Shown piece after piece: positions 23,601 through 34,641 of a stretch of 64,000 nt of DNA (within the stretch, counting starts at the first letter, position 1; every line of letters begins with the position of its first letter). The notes under the pieces are model-generated. The model did no database searches. It saw only the letters and a list, made by a program, of their open reading frames with translations, and was not told where the DNA came from. The translations under genes and the position numbers were made by a program. Source of the stretch: Tachypleus tridentatus (taxonomy: Eukaryota; Arthropoda; Merostomata; Xiphosura; Limulidae); NCBI RefSeq assembly GCF_004210375.1, contig NC_134835.1, positions 66,742,447 through 66,806,446 of the forward strand. Reading direction: 5' to 3'.

Positions 23601-26600
23601 AATTATAAAGACATTCACATGAAAAGTACGTAAGTATGATTATTAAGTTTCAAACACTGATCACAACAACTTTGAGGGAAAAAATTGGTTTGTACAAACA
23701 TTCTTTGCTTATGTTGGCTGAAAATCTTATTACAAAATTGCCTTTACCATAACAATCTTTAAGGACAGTGGTTCCCAAACTTTTTCAGCTTGTTACCCAA
23801 TTTAACATGCCACATTAAGCATATTATCCCTTTCACAAAATGTTTTCAACATTGATATATATGGCTAAATTAAACTAGAGATATATTGCACTTTATTTAT
23901 TTACAACTTATTTACACTGAATAACACTTTTAATTATTGTATTTGATCATTGTGCATTTCTAATGAATATTGCCAAAGATGTCAAGAACATCAGTGGGAT
24001 GGATGGAGTTGCATACTTGAAGCTAGTTCAGGAATTCTTGGCTTTGTGGTTGAAAGTGCCAGCCTGGCATCATTTGCAACATTCAAGCGAGTCCTCTTTT
24101 TTGTTTTCATCCCCAGCACGGTTGAGAACCCCTTTTCGCACAGATACGTTGTTGAGAATGATACCAACAACTTCAAGGCTCTCTTGGACAGAGTTGGCGA
24201 GTCAGCTAGTTGTGAAATCCAAAAGGAATCTGCATTTTGGTTTTGGAATTTGACTTTCAAGGCTTCATTTGCTCGCATTGTGATTCACTCCTCCTTTGCA
24301 GGGAAATCATCATCATGAATGGCCTCATCAGGTACAGAAAAGGGATGAATGATCCACTGAAGACTGGCTGTTTTTAGGTCACTCTCTGGAAAGTAGTGCT
24401 GCATGCTTGTTTCAAGCCCTTTCAAATAGTCACTCATCTCTTAGTTGATGGTCTGTAAAAGTGATCCAGTATCATAACTATTCTCCTCAACAAACTGGTC
24501 TAGGGTGGGAAACTGAGCGATCACTCCTTTCTCCAAGCGTCGAATCCAGAGTCTCAGTTTTCCCAGAAATGCAGTCACAGTGTGATGGGCATCAATGACA
24601 GTCGTGTTTTGGCCCTGGGTTGCAGATTATCACTGTTCAGCTCGCAAATATGTCAGCCAAGTTACAAAGTCGAGCAAGCCACTCCTTATCAGTGAACTTG
24701 GTAGCAAAGGAGATTCTTCTTGTTTCAGAAATTCCTGAAGAGCCGTTCGAGACTCAATGACTCGACGTACAACCTTGCCTGTGACAACCAGCAAACATTG
24801 GTGTGGTAGAGCAGAACTTGATACTGCTCTCCCATTTCCTTGCACAGCTCCCTGAATATGCACAAATTCACATCCCTGGACTTGATGAAATTGACGATTT
24901 TCAACACATCTTCAAACACTAATTTCAGATTACCAGGCAGGCTTTTTTGATCCAAGAGAGTACCGATGAATGATGCAATGATCAACAGAAATTTCTGGAT
25001 TCACAGCTTGTATGGGGCCCCGTAATCCACGATTATGACCCATCTCTTGATGGTGCTCCATCGACCTAGATTAAAAAAAGAAAAACTATTATAGATTGCG
25101 TCAGTTAGTCATTCTTACTTATCTTTTGCTTTATAATTATATGGTTTTAATTTAATTTATTTTGGTACTTTAGTATTTCAGTATGACAGGCATGATACTT
25201 TTTTGTGAATTATGTATAAAATATTAGCTACACTACAGCTACTTGTACAATAAATAAAACTATATGAGTATATGCCATGTAATTCATTGTATTTATACTA
25301 ATCTAGACTTTATATAAACATCTCTCCCTACCTGTTGAACGCTGTTCCAATCCAATCCATTCGTGGTAAAGAAACTGTTGATGATATTGAAGATATCTTC
25401 TCCCTTCGTGGTTGTTAGCAGATCTTCGCATAATAGGAACTCTTCTTTGATCTTGTCCTGGTGGGCGTAGCGAACGAACCCAAGGAGAACAGCACAACTG
25501 GCTACATCACACAATTCATCAAATTGCAAGGAGAATTTGCTATATGAGCTTTCCTTGATCTCTGTTGTAACTTGGGACAGAATATCTGATGCCATGTCAT
25601 TGACGGATTGTGTTGTTTGATAGAGATATAACACTCAGTTTCTTCGCTTGATCCTCCCCACATACCTTGCTTACCATCTGTATGCACAAGGCATAATCAG
25701 ATTCTCTGCAATGGTGTGGCATTTTTGTTGTTCGGCAACTTTATATGCAACAAAGTAAGATGCTTTGACCGCAGCTTGAAGCTTTTGGGCTTGAATTCCA
25801 GATGAACCGAACTGGATATTCTTCAGTGCTACAGCCCAGTGCTGAAAATAAGCCTGATCCTCATTTTGAAGATTTGGATGGCACTTCTGGAAGTGAGCTG
25901 AGAGTTTTGATGGCTTGAGGCTTTCATTTGTCAACACTTTGTGACATACTACACATTGTGGCCGATCCTCTCCACCAAAAGGTAAATTCACAAAGCCATA
26001 GCGAAGAAAGGCGTCAGAGTAGGTGCGTTTTTTAGACATTTTATTGTTTAATCTGCAGAAAAAGAAAAAGAAAAACTGCATAAAAAAGTGTGAACAATGT
26101 GAACTTATTATTTATTTTTTCATGACATTCTAGATAACATTAAAAGAGCTTATTCAGCAGAGGAATGATGTAATAGTAGGTAAATACTAACTATACTGCA
26201 CAGGGCAGTACACATACATACCAGGTTTTGTCTACCTCGGCTGATGCTCACATAGAAACTGACAGTGTGAAATAGAGGCAACCTCAGGCAGTGAGTGATG
26301 TGTACTGGATACGTCGATGAGTCATCAGGGTTACTGAGTGACTTGTGTTCTGAAGCATACTTGTCAAAATACTTTTAGGTTACCACACACTTAGATACAT
26401 ATTTTTTCTTTTCTACTACTGCATATTAGTTTTTGATGTTTATTGTTATTTGGTTTAACTTTATTACATACTTAAAATAGGTTTAATTTACAACATTACA
26501 TACTAAGATTAAGTTAACATTAATCCTAATACCAGCTACCTCAAAGTTTTCTTGATTTTCAGAATTTTAACTTTTTTTCTGTCACCCCTCCATTACCCCC

Positions 26601-29600
26601 GATAAATTGTTAAATTACCCCCAAGGGGTAATTTACCCCTAGTTTGGGAACCACTGTTTAAGAACAACAAAGGACCTACTGGTCCATCTAGGCTGTCCCT
26701 TACTTTGAATTAAACTAAAATTATTAAATAACCAAATTGAAAGAAAAAGGCCAGCCTTTATTATTTATATAGTTATGAAGATTTCTCTTAGTCACATAAA
26801 TTTACTTCCCCTGCAACAACTGAAGGTAACCCATACCATAGTCCGACCACTTTGCTAGAAAACTAAAACTGTCTTAACTGAAAATGTTTTCTACTTTATA
26901 TACACATATATTTCCCTTGTCTTACTGTTTTTGCCATTAAATATGAAAAAAAAAACATGATACATCTACACTAGCAATTTCCTTTACAATCTTAAACACA
27001 TCAGCCAGATTCCCTCTAACTTTTCTTTTTCTAAAGAGAAATCCATTTCAGAGGTCTTAACCTCTCCTCACATCACACCCTTCTACTCCAGGCACCATTC
27101 TAGTAGTCCTTTTGAAACCTATCCAACAGTTTAATGTCCTTTCCTAAGGCAAGAAGCCCAAGACTGAACACAATATTCCAAACATAAAATAAAATTATAA
27201 CCTCTTTAGACTTGTATTCCATATTTCCGTAGATACAACCTAAAATCCTATTTGCCTTACCACTATCAGCAGCACACTGCTTGAATGGCTTTAGAGACTG
27301 ATCAACCATTACACCAAAAGACTTGTAAGACAAGATATTCCCTTGGTTTTGAATTTGGCTCAAAGCTACATAAGGGCTATCTGCACTCACTATCCCTAAT
27401 TTAGCAGTGATATATTAGAGGGAAGGTAGCTACATAACAACAACACCATATCTTGGGATATTCTTTTTTTGCTAATGACTAATGGGATTGTCTATCACAT
27501 TATACTGTCCCCATGGTTGAAAATATAAACATGTTTAGCAATGGAGATACAAACTTGTAACCCTCAGATTAAGGGTTGAACATCCTAACCATCAGGCCTT
27601 TATAAGATTGTATTTCAAATGAAGGTATTGAGTAATGACCAAAATGCCCACAATGTATTTTATAATACTTAATGATGGACAATAAAGTATAACAGAATAA
27701 CTGTATTTCAATCATTAGAAACTTAAAATTCAAAAAGCGAAATTCCAATTCTTTCAATACGAGAGTCCTGTTTTCATTACCTATTCTAAAATATCAAATA
27801 TAGCACACATAAATCAGTACATTTAGACTAGTATCCAGAATGTTAGCTTGTTAATAATGATATACTACTTTTGTACATCGGCTCCTGATATAAAAACAAA
27901 AAAAATTTTGTATCTAAAAATTTCTTAATGCCTTTCAAGTTCATAATAGTAAAATACATATAGGGTTATAAAAGTTTGATACATCAAGATATTCGACAAA
28001 GCCCAAACACTTCTGACAAATGCAAGTTTCTTCTGAAAGGACAAAACTATTGAAAGAAATTGGTTTTCAATGACTTTGTTTAAATATTTTTGAGTAAATT
28101 TACAAAGTTATAAAATTGTTAAAAGTTAATCCTATTTAAGTATTACTCTTTATGGAAATCTAGCATAAAAAAAGAACTGAAGAAGTTATAATAATATAAA
28201 GAATATTTCATTTTTTGACAAATTTCAATAACCAGTTTGCCATGGCAACTAAAAATTTCATCATGGCATCTAATAACTTCTCCCATTTTATTCATGCATA
28301 GGGTTATACTAAACAGAACTCATTCCTGAATAATTCTGGGCTCTTGGCATGAAGGTTAGGTGGACGTGTGGAGATGTATGCAAATTTGCAGTTTCACATT
28401 CTGTGTTTTTTATTTTTTTTGGACATTTTTTATAATTACATATAAAGGAAGCAACTTTTCATGTTCTAAGATGGCTTGTAATTAATCATGAATTTACATA
28501 ACCTCTGTCCAGGAGATGTGTACTCCAGCTACTAACTTAATATTGTTATTAGTCTATGCACTTAAAGTATAAAATGAAATGTTAACATAATAAAAATTAA
28601 AAAAATATTTGTTGATTTTGTAATTTTAGAGTCTCAGTTTATTTAAAGAGGTTTTTTTAATTAAAAATGTTCATGATATAAGAGAAAATAACTTAATAGA
28701 AAAACGGTTTGCTTAATATTCAACTGATATATCTACTTTCATAATAAATTTTATACAATTGGCTATAGTCCAGGTGATTTCATATTGTGTCTTTACTTTA
28801 GGGCTTGCCATATAACACTCACTAACTTTATTTGTAAAGATGATTGTTCACAGTTTGCAATTACAAGAATTTAAGGTTAACTTTTCAAATCTGCCAACTT
28901 TAAAACTTGTTTTATAAACTTTCAATTCTAAATGAGTAAATACAAATTCCTACTTAAAAGTAATAAACACAAAAACACAATGCATATTTTTATCTTTTCA
29001 CTTTTTGAAGGCCTGGCATGGTCTAGCAGTTAATGAGCTTAACTCATAATTTGTGGGTTGCAGGTTCAAATTATTACCAAACATATTCACTCATGAGAGC
29101 ATTATAATGTTACAGTCAATCCTACCATTCATTTGTAAAAGAGTAGCCCAAAAGTTTGCAGTAGGTGGTGTTGACTAAGCTGTTTTCTCTCTAGTCTATC
29201 ACTGCTAAATTAGGGATGGCTAGCATAGATAACCCTTAAATAGGTTTATGACAAACTCAGTGTCCACAAAATCCACTTTTTGAATGCAATTACAGATATG
29301 AAATACAGACATTACTACATTCCACTTTTACATGTTAATAGATTGGGAAATTAGATTATGAGTGGGTCTCAGCAGATTTCTATCCATATCTAATTAACAA
29401 CAGTCATCACTAAATGCTCATGATCTTACCTAATTTCATATATTCATTTTTTGGATAAAGCATGTATATAGTTTATGATGGGTATATTGGGTTTCAAAAA
29501 GTAATGCTATAAAAATCATTTTTAACACTTGAGTTATTATATTTGTAATATTATATTATATTTATTTAAAATGTATTTTCAACATAAAAAGTCTCAGTAT

Positions 29601-31104
29601 TCATTTCATGAAGTATGTTGTTTATTATATGTATTAACAATACATATAAGCTTCATTGTCTGTAATATTTCTAAACTTAATCACATTTTACTTTCACTTA
29701 GTGTTTATTTTATTCAGACACACATGAAGATTTTTAAACAACTGAGTCATTATTTATAAAACGAGTTTCAATGTTGAAATTATTAAAATATGAAGGTATG
29801 AAATTTTGCAAAAATATTTATTTTTCTTCAAGAAATAGGTATTGAAAAGTTGTATAGTTGTTGAAACAAGTATGAAGTATACAGCCTAGTGTTTAACTGG
29901 CATCTATGTAAAGAATTTCTACTTTAAATATATAAATCTGTAAAAGTCCAGTGAGGCCAGGTTTTATTTGAAATACTGTGTTCAAACTTAGCCTCTTGAC
30001 TAAACCTATTTTAACTGCATACAAGCACGAGTAAAGACATTAGCTATTACACTTCTGCCTAGTTTAAACATTTTGCCAAAAACATTCCAAATAGTTGGAC
30101 TAATTTCCTGTATAGCTTACATATAGAAGTAATAGACAAGGCTTGAATTAGAAGTCTAAATTCATTAGGGGCTAAAATAGTCTTTCTGTGACATTCTGTT
30201 TGAGTATAGCAAATAACAACCACATAGAAATGCAAACTTAAGTGGTAAGTGGAAAATACAAACTTTGAAACTTAGACCCAGAAATGGTTCCTGAAAAAAA
30301 GTATTTGTATATGAGATTTAAAAGCTTATGGCACAATTTATCACACACATTTTTTTATTCTGCTAATTTAAATTTTATACATTTCTCATGTGGATGTGAA
30401 AGGCTACATTTGGGTTTGTTTAGCAGTTTTGTCAATTCCAATGGATCAAGTTAGTTACTATAGCTTAGTCCTTCTTTTGTTCTTAACTGCTAATGAATAT
30501 ATTTGATAAAATTACTTGTAGACAAATAGATGTAAATATAGAAATCAAAGAAAATACCTGTTTTGGGAAAAGAAACTACAAAAATATCATCTTCACGCAC
30601 TTTAAAATCCATCAGGTCTCTCATGATACCTTTTAGAAATAGATTCTGTGGAATAATATAGCCCTTGTACCTCATAAAGACCATATTTTCTGAGTAGTTC
30701 GAATCATGGGGTAGAAGCTCACAGTCTTGTAGTAGTTCTCTCTTACTTTTTTGTCGTTTTCTTTTCACAAAGATTGTTATTATCAATGTACTACCAAATA
30801 AAAAAGTTGAAAAGAGTCGTTTTATTAATTTCCACTTCTTTAAATCTACATGTTCTGATCCAAACCCACTCATAAAATGCACACATAAATGCAAAGGGTT
30901 AGACATTGTTTGTAAAAGTTTATTAGGAGCATTTCTTAATGTTTGTGAATAAAAGGTCCTAGTATTCAACAATATAAACATTTGATGAGCTTGAGAAAAC
31001 CAACGTGTTGGATGGTGACTGCAAATAGATGAATACTTTTGATACAGATGTATCTGCAAATTATTCACAAATTGTCTTCCCAACATACAGTGAAATATTC
31101 CCAT
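17510..31104 (-). CDS. Cytosolic-type sulfotransferase (PAPS-dependent), complete catalytic domain
   Basis: Coding exons on minus: 31104-30558, 23411-23200, 22920-22794, 22530-22376, 21625-21442, 17646-17510; 1362 bases, 453 residues plus TAA. Enzymes of the family move sulfate from PAPS to hydroxyl or amino groups of small molecules. Visible motifs are PKTGTTW (180-186, 5'-phosphosulfate loop), KSHLP with the catalytic His 237, YIVRNPKD and SYYHF (Arg 259 and Ser 267, 3'-phosphate binding), FLFYEDL, and RKGIVGDWKNYFT (407 on). All key residues are present, so the gene looks functional. It is longer than the usual 290-350 residues because of an N-terminal extension of about 120, which has a hydrophobic stretch at 97-113 followed by KRKRQKSKR and no acidic residue before Glu 84. 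Met 67 or Met 78 could be the true start. The substrate cannot be assigned. Confidence 0.9.
17942..18059. mobile_element. Hairpin MITE with 6-nt loop
   Basis: Arms 17942-17996 and 18003-18059 are inverted copies of about 55 bases with a few mismatches and one small indel. They meet at the loop AACCTG; the inner stem reads CCTTCCTAGGTCATCTT. Almost the whole element would fold on itself. Family not assigned. Confidence 0.85.
18087..18665 (+). pseudogene. CR1-like LINE, 3' end of reverse-transcriptase ORF, decayed
   Basis: Pieces of the ORF 3' end are readable in shifting frames: YMSLVRSHLEYCAQSW, then a frame at 18381-18635 with FPNRVVDLWNRLPSGVEKA and NTFKKNL. This F-x-N-R-V-V-x-L-W-N-x-L-P motif is typical of the C terminus of CR1/L2-type ORF2. 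Frameshifts and a TAG show it is dead. The sequence CCAATAAGTCCC near the end matches the tail of the minus-strand copy at 26665-27345. Confidence 0.8.
20343..20590 (-). mobile_element. SINE-A, near full length
   Basis: Minus orientation: (CAAA)-type tail at 20343, body with GGGATTGACTGTCACATTAT, and tRNA-like head ending CACCTGGCCAT. The B box complement GGGGATTCAAACC is recognisable but mutated. A small deletion removes part of the GC-rich CCCCACGGCTGAAAGGG block. Confidence 0.87.
21442..21625 (-). CDS. Sulfotransferase exon 5
   Basis: Acceptor TTGTTCAG, donor G-GTAACA; phase 0 in, 1 out. Encodes NIVANVKRIADFLGKSLTEE through KFMRKG, the helical region before the RKG half of the PAPS motif. 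The Met at 21619 is internal, not a start. Confidence 0.92.
21626..22375 (-). other. Sulfotransferase intron 4
   Basis: 750-bp intron with a GTACAT donor. No repeat recognised. Confidence 0.75.
22376..22530 (-). CDS. Sulfotransferase exon 4
   Basis: Acceptor CACTTACAG, donor AAG-GTACAT. Encodes EFYVPFHEMF, PYGPIWKHYLEWW and NVLFLFYEDLHK, the conserved substrate-side helix and FLFYED strand. Phase 1 in completes Thr 296 from the previous exon. Confidence 0.9.
22794..22920 (-). CDS. Sulfotransferase exon 3
   Basis: Acceptor GTTTTCAG; donor A-GTAAGT. Encodes VVYIVRNPKDVLVSYYHF, the 3'-phosphate-binding Arg and Ser, then FEEFFKSFLDGK. A second GT seven bases upstream (G-GTAAAA) shares the phase but is a poorer donor. 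Confidence 0.92.
23200..23411 (-). CDS. Sulfotransferase exon 2
   Basis: Acceptor TTTCAAAAG, donor AAA-GTAACT. Encodes GTTWVQELVYIIATDMD, completing the P-loop, then RFLKSHLPYSLLP with the catalytic His. The first base of Gly 183 comes from the exon across the 7.1-kb intron. Confidence 0.92.
23766..26656 (-). mobile_element. hAT transposon with TIRs and 8-bp TSD
   Basis: Ends CAGTGGTTCCCAAACTTTTT and, inverted, CAGTGGTTCCCAAACTAGGG form the terminal repeats; CAGTGGTTCYCAAAC is the classic end of animal hAT elements. Flanking octamers TTTAAGGA (23758-23765) and TTTAAGAA (26657-26664) match at seven of eight bases, as expected for an hAT target duplication. The 2.9-kb body carries a broken transposase on minus. 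It is a nonautonomous or dead copy fixed in a host intron. Confidence 0.93.
23991..26039 (-). pseudogene. ZBED-type hAT transposase, frameshifted
   Basis: Minus-strand pieces in order: MSKKRTYSDAFLRYGFVNLP at 26039 with a BED-type zinc finger (C-x2-C, then H-x4-H in CVVCHKVL... HFQKCHP); FSLQFDELCDVASCAVLLGF (25293-25634), matching the catalytic-domain LQ-DE-D motif; FREL-CKEMG and CWLSQ near 24725-24985; and the C-terminal hATC dimerisation region (23991-24278; LVSFSTTYLCEKGFS). The order matches ZBED5/FAM200/SCAND3-like transposases. Several frame changes and stops separate the parts, so no full protein is made. Confidence 0.88.
26665..27345 (-). pseudogene. CR1-like LINE 3' fragment, decayed
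   Basis: On minus the frame at 27100-27345 reads FGVMVDQSLKPFKQCAADSG, then MEYKSKEVIILFY and GKDIKLLDRFQ, the C-terminal part of a CR1-type reverse transcriptase. Further on, VVGLWYGLPSVVAGEV gives the family motif and the element ends in a short 3' UTR with GGACCAGTAGGTCC. The same family as 18087-18665. The hAT sits directly at its 3' end. Confidence 0.8.
27345..27600 (-). mobile_element. SINE-A, strongly diverged
   Basis: Tail side TTTTGAATTTGGCTCAAAGC, body AGGGCTATCTGCACTCACTA, and head with GTAACCCTCAGATTA ending in AGGCCTT. Many substitutions; it directly abuts the LINE fragment. Confidence 0.8.
29010..29256 (+). mobile_element. SINE-A, diverged, full length
   Basis: Head GGCCTGGCATGGTCTAGCAG, anticodon-loop region ACTCATAAT, mutated B box GCAGGTTCAAATT, body TAAAAGAGTAGCCCAAAAG and CTGCTAAATTAGGGATGGCT, tail eroded. 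Confidence 0.82.
30558..31104 (-). CDS. Sulfotransferase first coding exon with N-terminal extension
   Basis: From ATG at 31104 to donor G-GTATTT; 182 codons plus one base. Ends VREDDIFVVSFPKT, the start of the P-loop. A good polypyrimidine tract and TTTTTAATAG acceptor lie upstream, making the exon start probably 31129, so an unlocated 5' exon is likely. The first 83 residues have no Asp or Glu; residues 97-113 are hydrophobic (LFSTFLFGSTLIITIFV). Start choice is uncertain: Met 67 and Met 78 are also in frame. Confidence 0.8.
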
Positions 31105-31129
31105 CTTGTTATTCCAAAATGTTATTGAC

Positions 31130-31974
31130 CTATTAAAAAGAAATAAAAAAAAACATGCAAGTAAATATAAAATAACATTATATTTTAAAAGTTGTCTTGA
31201 TTTTTTTAAACAATCCTTTTATAGAAAAAATCAATTCTGTGATACCCAGAAAGTGAAGGAATTTTGACAAATATAACAGGCAATGAAAAATTTATGAGCA
31301 AAAATAGTTTGCATAATAGCAAGTAACAAACCAAATCAGAACCCCATCTAGTACGTGTAACAGTTTATCTATGTATATATATATATATTTGTAGGTTCCT
31401 AATAGTGGTACCAATTTACAGAGTGAATACTGACTTAATAACCCTTCAAATACTGCAATTCAAATAATAGAATATTTTCAAAAAAAACCAGTCTCTGTAA
31501 TAAACATGAATAAAATAATAAAAGCAACTGATAAAAATATGCATCACTATCAACTAACATGGACCATTTGTGGTAGGATATGTCCTACATATGTCCACCA
31601 AGTTGCAACAAAATATAATCATTTCTGACTGTGTTATTGAGAAGAACTAGCATGAAAATCAATCCCAATTTTAATAGATAGAGAATTAATTTTTTTTTTT
31701 ACATTTTAATCTTGACTTTACAAAAGCTAGTAACTTCTATGTTGGGTCATATTCCAAGTGTATACTAACTTTCATCCACATCAATTTGCCAATTTTCAAA
31801 AAATCCTGTTAACAAATGCACATACATACACACATCCTTGGCAAAAAAAACAGCTCATAATCTACTTTAACTTTTTTTACTTTATACATGGCAATAATTT
31901 TGACACAACAATTTAATACTTCAAGGATGTCCTTGTATATTTTGCCTCTGAGAAAAAAAACACAGTATTTAAAT
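31130..31974. other. Upstream of sulfotransferase, no gene seen
   Basis: AT-rich with an (AT)n run near 31372. The stretch 31660-31830 reads like an eroded dispersed repeat, unplaced. A promoter or 5' exon of the sulfotransferase may lie here or further right but no signal is clear. Confidence 0.6.
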
Positions 31975-32215
31975 ACATCCTTTATTTTTTAGAAAATAAA
32001 CTATTTCAAAGTACCAGGCTCCACTTTTGCTGATATTAACTTGTTCCACAAGGTAAAAAACCTGTTGGATAAAAAACCCAAAAACACTGTCTTAGTTGAG
32101 CCTAGCTTGACTTTTCTACATCTTAAGCTTATGACCTCCTTACTTACTGTTTTTAGAACACAACATAAACAAATCAGAAACCTTCCTCCTATCAAATCCA
32201 CTTTTTATCTTGAAG
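31975..32215 (-). pseudogene. Non-LTR retrotransposon C-terminal fragment
   Basis: On minus, SLRCRKVKLGSTKTVFLGFL followed by SNRFFTLWNKL resembles the R-x-G-T-x-K-x-x-F-F-x-N-R-V-x-x-L-W-N-x-L-P end of LINE ORF2. No longer frame; family not settled. Confidence 0.6.
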
Positions 32216-33368
32216 TCAGGTACTCATTAACGATTAACAATCAATGCAAAATGACATCCATTCCGTCCCTCCAGTTGGATCCTTGACCATTTGATAAAGA
32301 AAATCGTTCTGTATCAATTAAAAAAATTTTATCTACTTGAATTTATACAATTCCAATAATGAAGTCTAAAATTAAAGTCTCTAATGATTAGTTCATCAAT
32401 ATTTTAATCATGATCATAATCTAAATATAAAATATTTTAATTAACATTACAATACAGTTAAATATTTTAAACTTTTCTTTTATTGGTATTTTTAAAACTA
32501 AATTGCTAAGAATGTCCATTTTGGTAAACAATACTGATTTGAAACTGAAAATTAGACAGTCTTAGAATAAAGAATAATGTGATAAAGGAAATCAAAGAAT
32601 AAAATTGTCTGTAATGCATGATGTAGCTTTGATTTATTTAAAATGTTATTCAAGGCTATACTTCAGAAAACTTAGTTTTCTCAATATTTCACTATAAATT
32701 ATTATTTCATCAACAGAACTTGTTACCCTATATCAGCATAACTGAATTCACAAACATATGGGAGAAATTTTGGTGTCTCGTTAAAATGACAAAAAAAAGT
32801 TACAATTATTAATTACTTTCTGAAACTTTTGGTTGAGTTTATTTATTTATTGTTAAAGAATGTTTTTCATTTATGAATAAGGAAGCTGTGGATATTATAC
32901 AAGACTTTGATGAAGTTTCTGCATGCTATTTCTTATTCTTTTTTACAAAATACTAGAACACAATGATACCTAATTTAAGAATTATGATCTAAAAAGAAAG
33001 GCTTACAGTTGTATATTTTGTAATGCTGTAAAACTAGATATATCTTAACAGTAGTATTTGAAACTGAGGTCTTAAACAAGCTATATTATTATTATTATGC
33101 ATAGATATAATTATTTTGGTGGTTGGCAAGGGTAAGTTAGATGAGTGTTTTATGAACTTGTGTATCTGACATAGTTTAGCATGAGAATATTAAAAAACTT
33201 AGAAGTATAAAATGCAAACTGCTACAGGTTGTCATAACAGTAATATCAAAAATTTGTAAATCATTTATGCAGTTTTAATAATAACATCCCTTCGTTACAT
33301 GTTGTATTCATACTTTTAGTTATATTCTTATCAACAGGTCCAACAGATGTGTATATGTATATATTTTA
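32216..33368. other. Gene-free AT-rich stretch
   Basis: No open frame with family resemblance and no repeat recognised. Confidence 0.6.
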
Positions 33369-34641
33369 CCTATACATATAAAAGTAAATTGTAGGTCTGA
33401 TGATTCCTCATTTGACCAATCACCCCCAAACTTGGCACCATGACCTCTACAGTCTCCAAAAGTAACATGAAAGAACAAGATTTCCACTTGGTTACCACAA
33501 AACTAATTTTTGGCTTTTAATTCACTTACTGTCTTTATGCCACATTCCTTTTGGTTGTGCTTAACACTATATATTGTTGCTTAGGGATAAAACTATCACA
33601 ATATTGTTGTTAGGCCAACAATGTTGTTTACATTGAATTAACTGAACCCTTAATGTATTTGGTAGTTTGTGGTTTGTTTTCATTTTCCTGTTTTTATCTT
33701 TGGTGATATAAAGGTAAATGGTTGAATTCAGAAACTTCTTCTTACGTTAGTGTTGGAAAGTTTCCAATCAATCAATCAAACAACTACACTACTATGCTAG
33801 ACAAATGTAAAAACTTAGTTAAGGATGCAGAACAGCTAAAGGAAAAGTTGTTCCCTAATGTTTGTCACAATTAGTAATGGTTGTGTGAAAGAGTAATCCT
33901 TACACTTCAAAATGATATTGTTCATGACATAAGTGATCAGTTATTGCAAAAGTTTCCTTGGCAAGAATTCACCTATGGCTCAGCTGTCAGTGTTCTGGTT
34001 ACACTTGATGGTGTAAATTAACCAACTGAGTTTGTAATTTTTCTTGAACCACCAGATATGTTAGGTCACATTCTGAAATCAAAGGTTGGTTCACCAATAA
34101 TGTTGTCAATAAATTTTCATCCTCCAGAATTACGTAATGCCATAAGTTTAGTTTTAAGACTTTACTGCCACGTTATTGAAGCAACAACTACAACTGGCCA
34201 TGCCAAAAGTGAAGATGCCCTCATTTTATGAATTATTTTGCTATAAAGTGCTTACTTCTTGGAATTTAGAAGACTCCAATTTCCAGTCACAATTTATTTT
34301 ACAATTTCAAGGCACAAGGTCAAAATTTAAAGATTTAAAGCTGCTGGATTGTTCCTAAAGCAACCTTGCTTTTCACATGGCCAATTATATCATGTAGAAT
34401 GTAAATGGTTGGAACTCATCAAAACCTGTTTATGTTGTCAGAAGGAACAACAGCCAATGTTCTATTTCAAGAAGTTTAATTTAGATTATATAGTTTTTGT
34501 TTTGAAAATCAAAAGTTTAAACAAAAATTAAATTGTTATGAAAATAGAATTTTTAAAATAAATGTTCTTTCATTGTGTTTTTGAATACAAATTTCAAGAA
34601 ATTTGGGCACATGCAGGAAACGGGTAAATCAGTTAATACTA
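33369..34641 (+). mobile_element. Helitron remnant
   Basis: Begins near CCTATACATATAAAAGTAAA, typical of Helitron 5' ends, and ends ...GGGTAAATCAGTTAATACTAGT, resembling the CTAGT terminus after a GC-containing hairpin. Between them lies a decayed helicase fragment. No target duplication is expected for this class. Limits are approximate to a few bases. Confidence 0.72.
33815..34420 (+). pseudogene. Helitron helicase (Pif1-like) C-terminal fragment
   Basis: Readable pieces, in shifting frames, match the Helitron helicase end: DAEQLKEKLFPNV, then KVGSPIMLSINFHPPELRNA, then LKQPCFSHGQLYHVECK, corresponding to the conserved GSPIMLLRNLNPP and CFSHGQLYVACSRV motifs. Several in-frame stops and frameshifts. 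Confidence 0.82.

Larger units (their letters stand above)
23412..30557 (-). other. Sulfotransferase intron 1, TE-rich
   Basis: 7.1-kb intron holding the hAT element (23766-26656), a LINE tail (26665-27345) and two diverged SINEs (27345-27600, 29010-29256). The stretch 27601-29009 and 29257-30557 is plain AT-rich DNA with no recognised feature. Confidence 0.85.
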
